From positions 1 through 64,000 of the forward strand of contig NZ_JAALFE010000016.1 of the NCBI RefSeq assembly GCF_011059185.1: DNA of 64,000 nt, given 5' to 3'. Source of the DNA: Paragemmobacter kunshanensis (GTDB taxonomy: Bacteria; Pseudomonadota; Alphaproteobacteria; Rhodobacterales; Rhodobacteraceae). Positions 49,198 through 58,909 of this stretch are shown here, one piece after another (within the stretch, counting starts at the first letter, position 1; the number at the start of each line of letters is the position of its first letter). The position numbers were made by a program, and so were the translations under genes. The notes beneath the pieces were generated by a model, which ran no database searches, was not told the origin of the DNA, and worked only from the letters and a program-made list of their open reading frames with translations.

Positions 49198-50064
49198 TCA
49201 CAGGGCCTGCGACGCCGCCCAGTCCATATACAGCCCCCGCATCCGTTCCGTCACCGCGCGGCTACGATACTCCGTTCCGTCAAAGGCCCTCACCGATGTC
49301 ACCTTCCCGAAATTCCCCGACAGAAACAGCTCATCCGCCGCATGGGCATCCTCGAAGGTCAGCACCGTTTCCACCACCTCGATCCCCGCCGCCCGCGCAT
49401 TCGCGATATGCCGCGCCCGCGTGATGCCTGCCAGGAACGTCCCGTTCGGGATCGGCGTGAACAGCGCCCCGTCCTTCACCAGAAACACATTCGCCGTCGC
49501 ACTTTCGGCCAGATTGCCCATCGCATCCGCCACCAGGGCGTTCCCGAACCCCTTGGCCTTCGCCTCGACCAGCATCCGCGCGTTGTTGGGATACAGGCAC
49601 CCGGCCTTGGCATTGCAGACATTGTCCTCCAGCACCGGCCGGCGGAACCGCGTCCGCGTCACCGTCGTCTGAAAGCTCGCGGGCGGCATCGCCACCTGCT
49701 CCAGGGAAATCGCGAAACCGCTCTTCCCCTCCGCAGGCGCCACCCCCAGATCCGACCCGTCGATCGCCCAATACATCGGGCGGATATAGACGGCGGCCCC
49801 CGGCGCATAGGCGCGCAAGCCTTCGCGGATCACCGCCTCCATCTCGCCCGGCTCCATCGTCGGCGTGATCATCAGCGCCCGCGCACTGTCATTCACCCGC
49901 GCGCAATGCAGCGCCAGATCAGGCACCACCCCGTCGAACATCCGCGCCCCATCGAATACCGATGACCCCTGCCATATCCCGTGATCCGCGGCCTTCATCA
50001 CCGCGATGTCACCCTCGTGCCAGCGCCCCTCGAACCAGGTGCGGATATTCGTGCCGATGGTCAT
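49198..50064 (-). CDS. ilvE: Branched-chain amino-acid aminotransferase (class IV)
   Basis: A 288-aa PLP enzyme of fold type IV. Landmarks: GIWQGSSVFDGARMF, the ARVNDSARAL helix, the region CNAKAGCLYPNNARMLVEA which takes the place of the lysine/phosphate site, and NLAESATANVFLVKDG followed by FLAGITRARHIANA. It transaminates Leu, Ile and Val with 2-ketoglutarate. ATG 50064 is preceded by AAGGAGG; 50091 is less likely. D-amino-acid aminotransferases are related, so a different substrate is possible. The gene is followed by the five-hairpin array. Confidence 0.85.
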   Translation of the reverse strand: MTIGTNIRTWFEGRWHEGDIAVMKAADHGIWQGSSVFDGARMFDGVVPDLALHCARVNDSARALMITPTMEPGEMEAVIREGLRAYAPGAAVYIRPMYWAIDGSDLGVAPAEGKSGFAISLEQVAMPPASFQTTVTRTRFRRPVLEDNVCNAKAGCLYPNNARMLVEAKAKGFGNALVADAMGNLAESATANVFLVKDGALFTPIPNGTFLAGITRARHIANARAAGIEVVETVLTFEDAHAADELFLSGNFGKVTSVRAFDGTEYRSRAVTERMRGLYMDWAASQAL

Positions 50065-50136
50065 GCCTGCCTCCTTGCGTCCGGGCCGCAATTAATCACC
50101 CCGGCGCGGCAGATGCCAGCCCGTCACGCCCCGTGA

Positions 50137-52155
50137 TCAGGCGGCGTCCAGCAGCCCGCGCCCGCGCAACAGCGCCTCCACCCCCGGCATCCGGCCCCGG
50201 AAACGGGTATACAGCACCTCCGCCTCCTCCGACCCGCCCGCGCTCAGGATATGCCTCTCCAGCTTCGCCGCCGTCTCGGGGTCGAACGGATCCCCCGCCT
50301 CCTCGAAGGCGGCAAAGGCATCGGCATCCATCACTTCCGACCACATGTAGGAATAATAGCCCGCCGAATAGCCGTCCCCCGAAAACACATGCGCGAAATG
50401 CGGCGTCGCATGGCGCATCCGTATCGCGCGCGGCATCCCCAGCCCCTCCAGCACCTCGTCCTGCATCCCCATCGGATCGGCAGGCGCCGCCCCCTCATGG
50501 AAGGCCAGATCGACAAGGGCCGAGGCCACGAATTCCACCGTCGCAAACCCCTGATCGTATGTCCCCGCCGCCAAGAGCCGCGCCCGCATCTCGGCAGGCA
50601 TCGGCGCGCCCGTCTCCCAATGCCGCGCATATTCCTCCAGCACCGCCGGAACCTCCAGCCAATGCTCATACAACTGACTCGGCAATTCCACGAAATCCCG
50701 CGCGACGGATGTCCCCGAAATGAACCCATGCGTCACATCCGACAGCATCTGATGCAGCGCATGGCCAAACTCGTGGAACAGCGTCCGCGCATCATCCCAT
50801 GACAGCAGCGCAGGCTCCCCCTTGGCGAAGTTGCACACATTCACCACGATGGGCCGCTGATCCCCGCCCAGCTTCCGCTGCGACCGCATGGCCGAACACC
50901 ACGCCCCCGACCGCTTGGATGACCGCGCGAAGTAATCGCCCAGGAACACCGCCAGATGGGCGCCGCCCCGCGTTACCTCCCACCCCCGCACATCCGGGTG
51001 ATAGAACGGCCCCGCAATCTCGCGGAACTCCAACCCGAACAGGCGGCTGGCACAGCCGAACATCGCCCCCAGCATCGCCTCCAGCCCCAGATAGGGCTTC
51101 AGCGCCGCCTCATCCAGGTCATGCTCCGCCATGCGCCGCTTCTCGGAATAGTACCGCCAATCCCAGGGCTCCAGCGGCCCCGCGATCCCATCCGCCCGCA
51201 GCATCCCCTCCAGAACGCCCGCATCCGCCAAGGCCTTCCGCTTCGCAGGCTCCCAGACCCGCATCAGCAGATCGCGCACGGCATCCGGCGTCTTCGCCAT
51301 CTCGGGCTCCAGCTTGAACGCCGCAAAACTCCCGTATCCCAGCAGCTTCGCCCGCTCCTCCCGCAGAGCCAATATCTCCGCCGCGATCCCCCGATTGTCC
51401 GTCTCCCCGCCATTCGCCCCGCGCGCAACCCATGCCTCATAGGCCACCCGCCGCAACGCCCGCCGTGGCGAAAACTGCAAGAACGGCACGATCAGCGACC
51501 GGCTCAGCGTCACCACCGGCCCGTTCTGCCCCCGCTCGCGCCCCGCCGCCCGCGCCGCAGCGACGACGAAATCCGGCAGCCCCTCCAGATCCTCCTCCGC
51601 CAGCACCATGAACCAGGCGCGCTCATCCGCCAGCAGGTTCTGCGAAAACTGCGTCCCCAGCACCGCCAGCCGCGCCTTCACCTCCGTCAACCGCTCCGCC
51701 GCCGCCCCCTCCAGCTCCGCGCCGCTCCGCACGAACATCCGCCGATACAGCGTCAGCACCCGCATCTGCTCCGCATCCAGCCCCAACCCGTCCCGCCGCG
51801 CCCAAAGATCCTCGATCCGCGCGAACAGCCGCTTGTTATTGGTGATCTCCGACGCAAAGGCGCTCATCTTCGGCGCCAGTTCCCGCATCAAGGCCTCGCG
51901 CGCCTCGGTGCTGTCCGCCCCGGCAAGGTTGTAAAAGACGCCCGACACCCGGTCCAACACCCCCTCCGCCAGTTCCAGCGCGGCAATCGTATTGGCATAA
52001 CTCGGCGCCTCCGCCTGATCCGCAATCGCCGCCACCGCCGCCCGCGCCTCCGCCAGCCCCGCGTCAAAGGCAGGCCCGAAATCCGCGTCCCGTATCTCGG
52101 CAAAAGGCGGCAGTCCGAAAGGCGCGGTCCAGGGAGCAAGCAGCGGATTGGTCAT
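50137..52155 (-). CDS. M3-family oligopeptidase / peptidyl-dipeptidase
   Basis: A 672-aa zinc metallopeptidase of the oligopeptidase A/Dcp group. The active site is TLFHEFGHALHQMLSDVTHG (His-Glu-Phe-Gly-His) with the downstream ligand Glu in FVELPSQLYEHWLEV. The N-terminal part (PLLAPWTAPFGLPPFAEIRD) is the usual helical cover domain. The protein degrades cytoplasmic oligopeptides, including leader peptides. Start at 52155 with AAAGGAG. It is a single gene; repeats of two kinds lie just upstream (52226-52247 and 52294-52329). Confidence 0.92.
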   Translation of the reverse strand: MTNPLLAPWTAPFGLPPFAEIRDADFGPAFDAGLAEARAAVAAIADQAEAPSYANTIAALELAEGVLDRVSGVFYNLAGADSTEAREALMRELAPKMSAFASEITNNKRLFARIEDLWARRDGLGLDAEQMRVLTLYRRMFVRSGAELEGAAAERLTEVKARLAVLGTQFSQNLLADERAWFMVLAEEDLEGLPDFVVAAARAAGRERGQNGPVVTLSRSLIVPFLQFSPRRALRRVAYEAWVARGANGGETDNRGIAAEILALREERAKLLGYGSFAAFKLEPEMAKTPDAVRDLLMRVWEPAKRKALADAGVLEGMLRADGIAGPLEPWDWRYYSEKRRMAEHDLDEAALKPYLGLEAMLGAMFGCASRLFGLEFREIAGPFYHPDVRGWEVTRGGAHLAVFLGDYFARSSKRSGAWCSAMRSQRKLGGDQRPIVVNVCNFAKGEPALLSWDDARTLFHEFGHALHQMLSDVTHGFISGTSVARDFVELPSQLYEHWLEVPAVLEEYARHWETGAPMPAEMRARLLAAGTYDQGFATVEFVASALVDLAFHEGAAPADPMGMQDEVLEGLGMPRAIRMRHATPHFAHVFSGDGYSAGYYSYMWSEVMDADAFAAFEEAGDPFDPETAAKLERHILSAGGSEEAEVLYTRFRGRMPGVEALLRGRGLLDAA

Positions 52156-52293
52156 GTCACAAATCTCCTTTGGCCCGAAAAGCTAGGCAGCCCCCGGCGA
52201 AAGGTCCACCCCCAAAGCCTTGCCGCTTCATCTTGGCAAAAATACCCAAAACACGCCGCCACCCCGCGCACCGCCCACGCAGCGCGCCAAACT

Positions 52294-52329
52294 CCCTCCC
52301 CCGCCTGCGGGGGAGGGCAGGGGAGGGGG
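52294..52329. repeat. Single unit of the GC-rich CCCTCCCCCGC palindrome
   Basis: CCCTCCCCCGC (52294-52304), spacer CT, then GCGGGGGAGGG (52307-52317) followed by CAGGGGAGGGGG. It matches the unit at 21221-21256 except for the dinucleotide before GGGGAGGGGG. It lies between the amino-acid permease stop and the M3 start, together with a CTTCATCTTGG-type repeat (52226-52247). Confidence 0.75.
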
Positions 52330-52351
52330 CACTTGCCAAAGGGCGCCGCCG

Positions 52352-53149
52352 CTACCGCTCTTCCCGCGCCTTCAGGCGCTTCTCCAGCCGCCGCATCAGC
52401 AGGCTCAGCCCGATCGTCATGGTCAGATAGATCAGCGCCGCCACGTTATAGGTCTCGAAATACTTGAAATTCCCCGCCGCCGTGACCTTCGCCAACTGCG
52501 CCACATCCCCCACCCCCAGCACGGAGACCAGCGAGCTATCCTTCACCATCGCCACGAAATCATTGCCCAAGGGCGGCAGGATCATCCGAAACGCCTGCGG
52601 GAAGGTGATATGCCGGAACCGCTGCCATCCATTCAGGCCCAAAGCCTGCGCCGCCTCGATCTGCCCCCGGTCCACCGCCTGCAACCCGGCGCGAAAGATC
52701 TCGGCCAGAAAGGCCGCATAGGCCAGCACCAGCGCCAGCACCGCCCGCCACAGCAGCGGGAAATCCCGCGTCCGGATCTCGCCCAGCCCCAAAGGCTCCG
52801 CCACCGCGTTCCATCCTGCCACCACCAGCGGCGACAGCACGAAGGCCACATACAGCAGCAGCACGATGATGGGCACGCCGCGCATCACCTCGATATAGAA
52901 CCGGCAGATCTGCCGCAGCACCAGGAAGCGTGACAGGCACCCCACAGCCAGCGCCAGCCCCAGCAGGCAGGCCCCCAGATAGGCCACCACCGACACCATC
53001 ACCGTGATCACGATGCCCTTGGACAGGGTATCCAGCACCCGCGCATAATCCGGATTCGCCAGCACCTCATAGAACAGCCACAATCCCAGCCCGGCGACCA
53101 GCACCAGCCACCAGGGGAAATCCTGCTCCGGCTTCGCGTTCGGTGTCAT
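52352..53149 (-). CDS. Amino-acid ABC transporter permease (HisM/GlnP family)
   Basis: A 265-aa membrane protein with five or six helices. It has the HisMQ signature YIEVMRGVPIIVLLLYVAFV and the EAA loop EAAQALGLNGWQRFRHITFP, then LPPLGNDFVAMVKDSSLVSV. It belongs to the polar amino-acid uptake family. It follows the binding-protein gene by 52 bp with a hairpin between. No second permease or ATPase gene is next to it, so the ATPase must come from elsewhere. Confidence 0.9.
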   Translation of the reverse strand: MTPNAKPEQDFPWWLVLVAGLGLWLFYEVLANPDYARVLDTLSKGIVITVMVSVVAYLGACLLGLALAVGCLSRFLVLRQICRFYIEVMRGVPIIVLLLYVAFVLSPLVVAGWNAVAEPLGLGEIRTRDFPLLWRAVLALVLAYAAFLAEIFRAGLQAVDRGQIEAAQALGLNGWQRFRHITFPQAFRMILPPLGNDFVAMVKDSSLVSVLGVGDVAQLAKVTAAGNFKYFETYNVAALIYLTMTIGLSLLMRRLEKRLKAREER

Positions 53150-53155
53150 GCGAAA

Positions 53156-53179
53156 GGCCCCGGCATCGCAACCGGGGCC
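53156..53179 (-). repeat. Intercistronic hairpin behind the amino-acid binding-protein gene
   Basis: GGCCCCGG (53156-53163) pairs with CCGGGGCC (53172-53179) around an 8-nt loop, followed on the minus strand by TTTC. It could be a weak terminator giving more binding protein than permease. Confidence 0.7.
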
Positions 53180-53201
53180 CTCCTGTCAAAACCGCAAGGG
53201 A

Positions 53202-53996
53202 TCATTCGCCCATCTTGTAGTCAAGGAACCACTTGGTGTTCAGCGCATCCAGCGTGCCATCCGCCTTCATGCTGGCAATCGCCGCATTCATCGGTGCCAC
53301 AAGATCCGATCCCTTGGGGAAGATGAAGCCGAAATCCTCGCTCGCCAGCGGCTCGCCGATGATCTTCAACCCGCCATTCGACGCCGCCACATAGCCATTC
53401 GCCGCCGTCGAATCCGACAGCGTCAGGTCCACATCGCCCGCCTTCAACGCCTCCAGCCCCGCGCCGAAGGTCTCGAACTTCACGACGCGCGGGTTTTCCT
53501 CATTGCCGTCCAGGATATTGTAGATCGCGGCATAAAAGGGCGAGGTGCCGGGCTGCGCCGAAACCAGCAATTCCGGGTCCGCCGCGAAAGAGGCCGCATC
53601 CGTGAACCGCGCCTCATCCCCGCGCACGATCATCAGCATCTCGGACCGCATGTAGGGATCGGAGAAATCGACCGCCTCCTTGCGCTCGTCCTTGATGGTG
53701 ATGCCGGTCATGCCCAGGTCGAACTGCCCTTCCGACACGGCCGGGATCATCGCATCCCAGCTGATATTCTCATAGGTCACGGTGATGTTCAGCCGCTTCG
53801 CGATCTCGGCCATGGCATCATATTCCCAGCCGATGGCCTTGCCGTCCTTGTCCAGGAATTGCAGCGGCGGATAGGCGTTCTCGGTCACCACCACCACCTC
53901 GCGGCCGCCCAGATCGGGCACGTCCTGCGCAAGGGCGGCGGTCGTGGTCAGGCCAAGGGCAAGCGTCAGGCCCGAGGCAAGCGCATTAAGCTTCAT
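53202..53996 (-). CDS. Amino-acid ABC transporter substrate-binding protein
   Basis: A 264-aa periplasmic protein of SBP family 3. Signal peptide: [21 protein letters not shown] with cleavage before QDVPD. The binding-domain motifs are [40 protein letters not shown], and the signature [23 protein letters not shown] 53996 has a GGGGAG site. Charged and polar residues in the cleft suggest a polar amino acid; the exact ligand is not decidable. First gene of a two-gene operon. Confidence 0.9.
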   Translation of the reverse strand: MKLNALASGLTLALGLTTTAALAQDVPDLGGREVVVVTENAYPPLQFLDKDGKAIGWEYDAMAEIAKRLNITVTYENISWDAMIPAVSEGQFDLGMTGITIKDERKEAVDFSDPYMRSEMLMIVRGDEARFTDAASFAADPELLVSAQPGTSPFYAAIYNILDGNEENPRVVKFETFGAGLEALKAGDVDLTLSDSTAANGYVAASNGGLKIIGEPLASEDFGFIFPKGSDLVAPMNAAIASMKADGTLDALNTKWFLDYKMGE

Positions 53997-54320
53997 GGAA
54001 AGGTCTCCCCGTGGGTTCACAAATCTCGCAGCAGACTATGCGGCGCGCCCCGCCGCCTGTCCAGAGAGGCGGCTTCGCTTTTGCCCCCCGCCTCTCTCTC
54101 GCGCGCGCGCAAGCGCGCGCCTTGGGCCTGACCCGGGGCCTCCCCCAACCCCGGAACGCCCACCCGGAACGCCCTTCTCGAATCGCCGCCTTCCCGCCGC
54201 CCCATCATGGTTAACGCCCCCTCACCCCGCCGCGCGTCTGCACCGGCTGCTGCACTGCGCGTCTGCACTGCGCCGCTGCACCGCCCTTTCCGCCAGATGC
54301 CAGCCGTAAACCCAGCGTTC
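53997..54320. other. 324-bp intergenic stretch with inverted and short tandem repeats
   Basis: No coding frame is convincing. It holds AGAGAGGCGG/CCGCCTCTCT arms (54063-54072 and 54088-54097), a GCGCGCGC-AA-GCGCGCGC hairpin (54103-54120) and four near-repeats ending CTGCAC at 12-13-nt spacing (54231-54281). It separates the moeB-like 3' end from the amino-acid binding-protein gene and should contain that operon's promoter. Confidence 0.5.
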
Positions 54321-55355
54321 TCAGGCACTTGCGCCGCAGACCGGGCAATCCGCCCGCCGCTTCACCGCGATCACCCGCGTCTCGGCATAAAGCGCGTCAT
54401 GGATCATCAGACGGCCCTGCAACGTCTCGCCCGCCCCGGTGATCTGCTTCACCGCCTCCATCGCCATGATCGACCCGATCACCCCGGGCAGGGGCGCGGC
54501 CACCCCCGCCTCGGCGCAGGTCGGCACCATCCCCGGCGCGGGCCGCACCGGGAAGACGCATTCATAGCAGGGCGCACCGCTGGCCGGATGGAACAGCGAC
54601 ACCTGCCCCTCCCATTGCGTGATCGCCCCTGAAATCAAGGGCTTGCCCGCCTCCACCGCCGCCCGGTTCACCATGTAGCGCGTGTCGAAATTGTCCGTCC
54701 CGTCCAGGATCAGGTCATAATCCGCAAACAGCGCCCGCGCCGCCGCCTCATCCAGCCGTCGGTGATAGGGGCGCAACTCGATGAACGGGTTCAGCGCCCG
54801 CAGCGCGATTTCCGCCGAAAACACCTTCGGCATCCCGATCCGCGCATCGGCATGGATGATCTGCCGCTGCAGGTTCGATCCATCCACCATGTCATCATCG
54901 ACAAAGCCCAGAACCCCGACCCCGGCCCCCGCCAGATACAGCAGCGCAGGCGACCCCAGCCCCCCCGCTCCGATCACCAGAACCTTGGAATCCTTCAGTT
55001 TTCTCTGCCCCGGCCCGCCAATCTCGCGCAGCATCACATGGCGCGCATAGCGGTCCAGTTCCGCCGGGCGAAAGGCCCCCGGCGCGGGTGCCGCGACCGC
55101 CTCCACCCGCCGCCGCCCGGCCACCAGCCGCAACCCCTGCCGATAGATCAGCACCAGCCCCGCCAGCAGGCCAAAGACCACCCAGCCCTCGAAATCCCCG
55201 CCGACGACGCCCGCCAAGGGATTCTCCGCCTGCATCGGCAGATGCGCCACCATCAGGAAGGCCCACCAGATCGCCGCCAGCACCAGCCAGCGCGCCCCCC
55301 AGCCCCGCCAGCGCCCCAGCGCCCAAAGCCCGACAAACCCCAGAAGCCCGATCAT
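54321..55355 (-). CDS. MoeB/ThiF/HesA-family adenylyltransferase with N-terminal membrane helices
   Basis: A 344-aa E1-like enzyme. Residues about 110-344 are the ThiF domain: [20 protein letters not shown] (ATP site), [16 protein letters not shown], the zinc pairs CYEC and CPVC, and the catalytic-type Cys in [13 protein letters not shown]. Residues 1-80 contain two or three hydrophobic helices ([47 protein letters not shown]), which ordinary MoeB lacks. It activates the C-terminus of MoaD- or ThiS-like sulfur carriers. Start overlaps the dut stop (ATGA). Confidence 0.87.
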   Translation of the reverse strand: MIGLLGFVGLWALGRWRGWGARWLVLAAIWWAFLMVAHLPMQAENPLAGVVGGDFEGWVVFGLLAGLVLIYRQGLRLVAGRRRVEAVAAPAPGAFRPAELDRYARHVMLREIGGPGQRKLKDSKVLVIGAGGLGSPALLYLAGAGVGVLGFVDDDMVDGSNLQRQIIHADARIGMPKVFSAEIALRALNPFIELRPYHRRLDEAAARALFADYDLILDGTDNFDTRYMVNRAAVEAGKPLISGAITQWEGQVSLFHPASGAPCYECVFPVRPAPGMVPTCAEAGVAAPLPGVIGSIMAMEAVKQITGAGETLQGRLMIHDALYAETRVIAVKRRADCPVCGASA

Positions 55356-55816
55356 CGCTTGCCCGTCGACCCGAACCCGCCCGCGCCCCGCGCCGTATCC
55401 GACAGCGCCTCAACCACCTGAAATTGCACCTGAATCACGGGGGCCACGATCATCTGCGCGATGCGATCGCCATGATGGATCACATAAGGCTCCGCCCCCA
55501 GATTGATCAGCGCCACGCCCAAGGGCCCCCGGTAATCGCTGTCGATCGTGCCGGGCGTGTTGGGCAGCGTGATGCCATGCTTCAAGGCCAGCCCCGACCG
55601 GGGGCGGATCTGCATCTCGAAGCCTTGCGGGATTTCCACCCGCAGCCCCGTCGGCACCACGGCCCGATGCATCGGGTCCAGCGTGAAGCCACTTTCGCGA
55701 TCCTCGGGCAGCAGGTTCGCCCGGATATCCGCCCCCGCCGATCCCGGCGTCTCATAGGCGGGCAGGCCGACCGTCCGGTCGGCCCAGTCCTCCCAGATCA
55801 TCTTGAGGACAGTCAT
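55352..55816 (-). CDS. dut: Deoxyuridine 5'-triphosphate nucleotidohydrolase
   Basis: A 154-aa trimeric dUTPase that removes dUTP and supplies dUMP. All five motifs are seen: [37 protein letters not shown] (catalytic Asp), [11 protein letters not shown] and the C-terminal [12 protein letters not shown] lid. ATG 55816 is likely; 55822 adds two residues. It overlaps the moeB-like gene and lies 64 bp downstream of coaBC; the coaBC-dut order is conserved in many bacteria. Confidence 0.95.
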   Translation of the reverse strand: MTVLKMIWEDWADRTVGLPAYETPGSAGADIRANLLPEDRESGFTLDPMHRAVVPTGLRVEIPQGFEMQIRPRSGLALKHGITLPNTPGTIDSDYRGPLGVALINLGAEPYVIHHGDRIAQMIVAPVIQVQFQVVEALSDTARGAGGFGSTGKR

Positions 55817-55880
55817 GCCCAACCCCTTGCAAGACCAGACTTTTTCGAAAACTTTCGCAAAATTCCCCGACGGGTTCCGG

Positions 55881-57077
55881 TCACGCCAGCGCCTCCGCGA
55901 TGCGCTGCGCCAGCCGCCGCGCCACCTCGTCCTTGGGCAGGCGCGGCCAGTCCTCCACCCCCGAGGCGGTGATCAGCGTCACCGCATTCTCTGCCCCGCC
56001 CATGATCCCCGTCGCGGGCGATACGTCATTGGCCACGATCCAGTCACAGCCCTTGCGCGCCCGTTTCGCCTGCGCATGGGCCAGCACGTCATCCGTCTCG
56101 GCGGCAAAGCCCACCACCAGACGCGGCCGCCGGTCCGTCGATTGCGCCACCGATTTCAGGATGTCGGGGTTTTCGGCAAATTCCAGAACGGGCAGGGCGG
56201 CCCCTGCCATCTTCTTGATCTTGTGGCCGGATTCATTGGCCACCCGCCAATCCGCCACCGCCGCCGCCATCACGGCGGCTTCCGCTGGCAGCGCCGCCTC
56301 CACCGCCTCCAGCATCTCGCGCGCGGTTTCCACCCGCACCACCTGCACCCCCTCCGGCGCTGGCACCGCCGCAGGCCCCGTCACGAACGTCACCCGCGCC
56401 CCCAGATCGCGCAGTGCCCCCGCAATCGCCGTGCCCTGCGCGCCCGAAGATCGGTTGGCGATATAGCGCACCGGGTCGATGGGTTCATGCGTCGGCCCGG
56501 ATGTCACCAGCACATGCCGCCCCGCCAGCGGCCCGGCGGCCAGCGCGCCCCGGATCGCGGCAAGGATCGCCGCAGGCTCCGCCATCCGCCCCGGCCCGTA
56601 TTCGCCGCAGGCCATCTCGCCCTCATCCGGCCCGACAAGGCGGACCCCATCCCCTTGCAATGTCGCGATATTTCGCTGCGTGGCCGGATGCTGCCACATC
56701 CGCACATTCATCGCAGGCGCCACCATCACCGGCGTATCCGTCGCCAGAAGCAGGGTAGAGGCCAGATCATCCGCCCGCCCCTGCGCCATCTTCGCCATCA
56801 GATCCGCCGTTGCCGGGGCCACGACCAGCAGGTCGGCCACGCGCGACAGCTGGATATGGCCCATCTCGGCCTCATCCGTCAGGTCGAACAACTGCGTGAA
56901 GACCTTCTCGCCCGCCAGCGCCGAAACCGAAAGCGGCGTCACGAATTCCGCCCCCGCCTTTGTCAGCACCGGCGTCACCGCCGCGCCCTCCTTGCGCAGA
57001 AGGCGGATCAGTTCCAGCGCCTTGTAGGCGGCGATGCCGCCGCCGATGATCAGAAGAATGCGCTTGTCGGCCAGCAT
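55881..57077 (-). CDS. coaBC: Bifunctional phosphopantothenoylcysteine decarboxylase/synthetase
   Basis: A 398-aa CoA-biosynthesis enzyme. CoaC (about 1-180): [20 protein letters not shown], the active His in EMGHIQLSR, the PAMN motif and [10 protein letters not shown]. CoaB (about 190-398): [32 protein letters not shown] and the lysine motif [10 protein letters not shown]. It joins cysteine to 4'-phosphopantothenate and decarboxylates the product. Stands in front of dut and the moeB-like gene. Confidence 0.95.
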   Translation of the reverse strand: MLADKRILLIIGGGIAAYKALELIRLLRKEGAAVTPVLTKAGAEFVTPLSVSALAGEKVFTQLFDLTDEAEMGHIQLSRVADLLVVAPATADLMAKMAQGRADDLASTLLLATDTPVMVAPAMNVRMWQHPATQRNIATLQGDGVRLVGPDEGEMACGEYGPGRMAEPAAILAAIRGALAAGPLAGRHVLVTSGPTHEPIDPVRYIANRSSGAQGTAIAGALRDLGARVTFVTGPAAVPAPEGVQVVRVETAREMLEAVEAALPAEAAVMAAAVADWRVANESGHKIKKMAGAALPVLEFAENPDILKSVAQSTDRRPRLVVGFAAETDDVLAHAQAKRARKGCDWIVANDVSPATGIMGGAENAVTLITASGVEDWPRLPKDEVARRLAQRIAEALA

Positions 57078-57162
57078 CGGAAGGCTCCGCTTGTCCTGTC
57101 AGCCCATGGTGTAGGGAAGCGCGGGCGCAAACTCAACCGCGCATGACGGGCCTCAGCCCGCC

Positions 57163-57984
57163 TCAGCCCTCGGTCGATCCGAAGGCGGCGCAGGGATCGC
57201 CGCGCGATGCGACGCCATCCGTCAGGATCCACAGATGATGCGGCGGACGCCCGACGGGCACCTGTTCCACCTGCCCGATGGAAAGCACCGTCACCCCCGG
57301 CGCGGCCCCGCGGATCAGCGCCGGCACGCCGATATCGGTGCGCGCATGTTCCACCCCGGTGATTACCGCAACCGGCCCGCCGGTTTCCCGCAGCGCCGCC
57401 AGCGCCGCCCGCGCCAGCGCCGCATCGCGCAGGCGCTGTGCCTGCACCATGCCTGCCATCGCCTCGGCCGGAAGGGCAAAGCAATGGGCGGCCAGCAGGT
57501 CCTGCTCGCGCTCTGCCTGCACGGCATCGGGATAGGGCTCGCTCAGCCCGAAACGCGCCGCCTCCGCCCCGAAGACGGCCGCCGCGCCCTCTTGCGTGGC
57601 CCGCCGCACCTCATCGCGCGGCACGTCGCCCGCATAGATGCGCGCCCCGGGAACGGCGGTGAACAGGGGGTGATACATGTCGAAATCCGGCCAGCCCCGC
57701 GCCTCCCACTGGGTCGCAGACTCGACCGCCTCGGCATCCGACAGATCCTCGGGCAGCGCGGCCACATGATCGGGCAGCAGCATCTCGAAGACAATCGCCG
57801 CCGGCGCGATGGCGCGCAGGGCGCGCGCCTGATTGCGGTGATGCGCCGGGTTGTCATGCACCTCGCCCAGCACCACGATATCGACATCGGGAAGGCTGTC
57901 CAGCGCATCCGGCCCGATCTCACGCGCGGCGGCCGCACCGCCAAGGTGCAGCGCCAGCAGGGCAGAGATCAGAAGCCGCGTCAT
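57163..57984 (-). CDS. ChaN-like (heme-binding uptake protein/Tiki fold) exported protein
   Basis: A 273-aa protein with a signal peptide (LLISALLALHLGGAAA) and a ChaN domain: VVLGEVHDNPAHHRNQARAL near the start and GPVAVITGVEHARTDIGVPA at the C-terminus, the conserved motif pair of the family. ChaN is a lipoprotein in some species; here no lipobox Cys follows the signal peptide, so it should be a free periplasmic protein. Start overlaps the rpoH2 stop (ATGA), so it is co-made with the heat-shock/oxidative-stress sigma factor. Confidence 0.85.
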   Translation of the reverse strand: MTRLLISALLALHLGGAAAAREIGPDALDSLPDVDIVVLGEVHDNPAHHRNQARALRAIAPAAIVFEMLLPDHVAALPEDLSDAEAVESATQWEARGWPDFDMYHPLFTAVPGARIYAGDVPRDEVRRATQEGAAAVFGAEAARFGLSEPYPDAVQAEREQDLLAAHCFALPAEAMAGMVQAQRLRDAALARAALAALRETGGPVAVITGVEHARTDIGVPALIRGAAPGVTVLSIGQVEQVPVGRPPHHLWILTDGVASRGDPCAAFGSTEG

Positions 57985-58859
57985 GCCAGCAACGCATAAA
58001 CCTCGCGCGACTGTGCTTCAAGGCTGCGGCGCATCTTGGCAAAGGCAGCGGCTTCAAGTTGCCGAACCCGTTCCTTGGAAAGCCCCAGCTCCTCGCCCAG
58101 CGATTCCAGCGTGCGGCCCTCATCCTTCAGCTTGCGTTCGGCCACGATATAGCGTTCCCGCGCGTTCAGCGCCTGCATCGCCGAAACCAGCCAGGTCCGC
58201 AGCCGTTCGGCATCATGCGCGCCTTCCACCGCCTCGGCGGCCTGCACGCCATCATCCTCCAGCGCGTCGATCCATTCGCGCCCGTCCTCATCCGACGATT
58301 GCGTGGCATTGAGCGAGAAGTCCGATCCCGACAGCCGCCCCTCCATCATCTCCACATCCGCCAGGGGCACGCCGACCTCGGTCGCTACCATCTGGCGCAG
58401 CTGGAACTGGTCCAGCGTTTCGCCCCGCGCCGCCGCCTCGCGCTCCAGTTTCGCCTGAACACGGCGCAGGTTGAAGAAAAGCGCCTTCTGGCTGCTGGTC
58501 GAACCCGTCCGCACCATGGACCAGTTCCGCATCACGTAATCCTGGATGGAGGCCTTGATCCACCACACCGCATAGGTGGAAAACCGCACGCCGCGATCCG
58601 GGTCGAACTTGTCGGCGGCCTTCATCAGGCCAAGGCTTGCCTCCTGGATCAGATCGTTCATCGGCGCGCCATAGCGGCGGAATTTCGCGGCCATGCTGAT
58701 CGCCAGCCGCATATAGGCCGTCACCAGCCGATGCAGCGCCTGTTCGTCGCGCTGGTCGCGCCAGGCATAGGCCAGCCGCAATTCCGTTTCCGCATCCAGC
58801 AATTCCGCCCGCATCGCTTGGCGCGACATGGTTTGGTCGGTATATCCGTCGAGCGCCAT
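57981..58859 (-). CDS. rpoH2: RNA polymerase sigma-32 factor, RpoH2 type
   Basis: A 292-aa sigma factor. Region 2 is seen at YMRLAISMAAKFRRYGAPMN, DLIQEASLGLMKAADKFDP and FSTYAVWWIKASIQDYVMRN; the RpoH box is SSQKALFFNLRR and region 4 ends LGEELGLSKERVRQLEAAAF. The N-terminus MALDGYTDQTMSRQAM and the box variant agree with RpoH2 of Rhodobacter sphaeroides, which serves in singlet-oxygen response under RpoE. The start at 58859 is the first Met giving the family N-terminus. An RpoE-like promoter is 50 bp upstream. Followed by chaN. Confidence 0.9.
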   Translation of the reverse strand: MALDGYTDQTMSRQAMRAELLDAETELRLAYAWRDQRDEQALHRLVTAYMRLAISMAAKFRRYGAPMNDLIQEASLGLMKAADKFDPDRGVRFSTYAVWWIKASIQDYVMRNWSMVRTGSTSSQKALFFNLRRVQAKLEREAAARGETLDQFQLRQMVATEVGVPLADVEMMEGRLSGSDFSLNATQSSDEDGREWIDALEDDGVQAAEAVEGAHDAERLRTWLVSAMQALNARERYIVAERKLKDEGRTLESLGEELGLSKERVRQLEAAAFAKMRRSLEAQSREVYALLA

Positions 58860-58909
58860 TTCGAACCCCCAGTCAGATAACGCGCATCGGCATTCTTGCC
58901 GTTTTGAGA

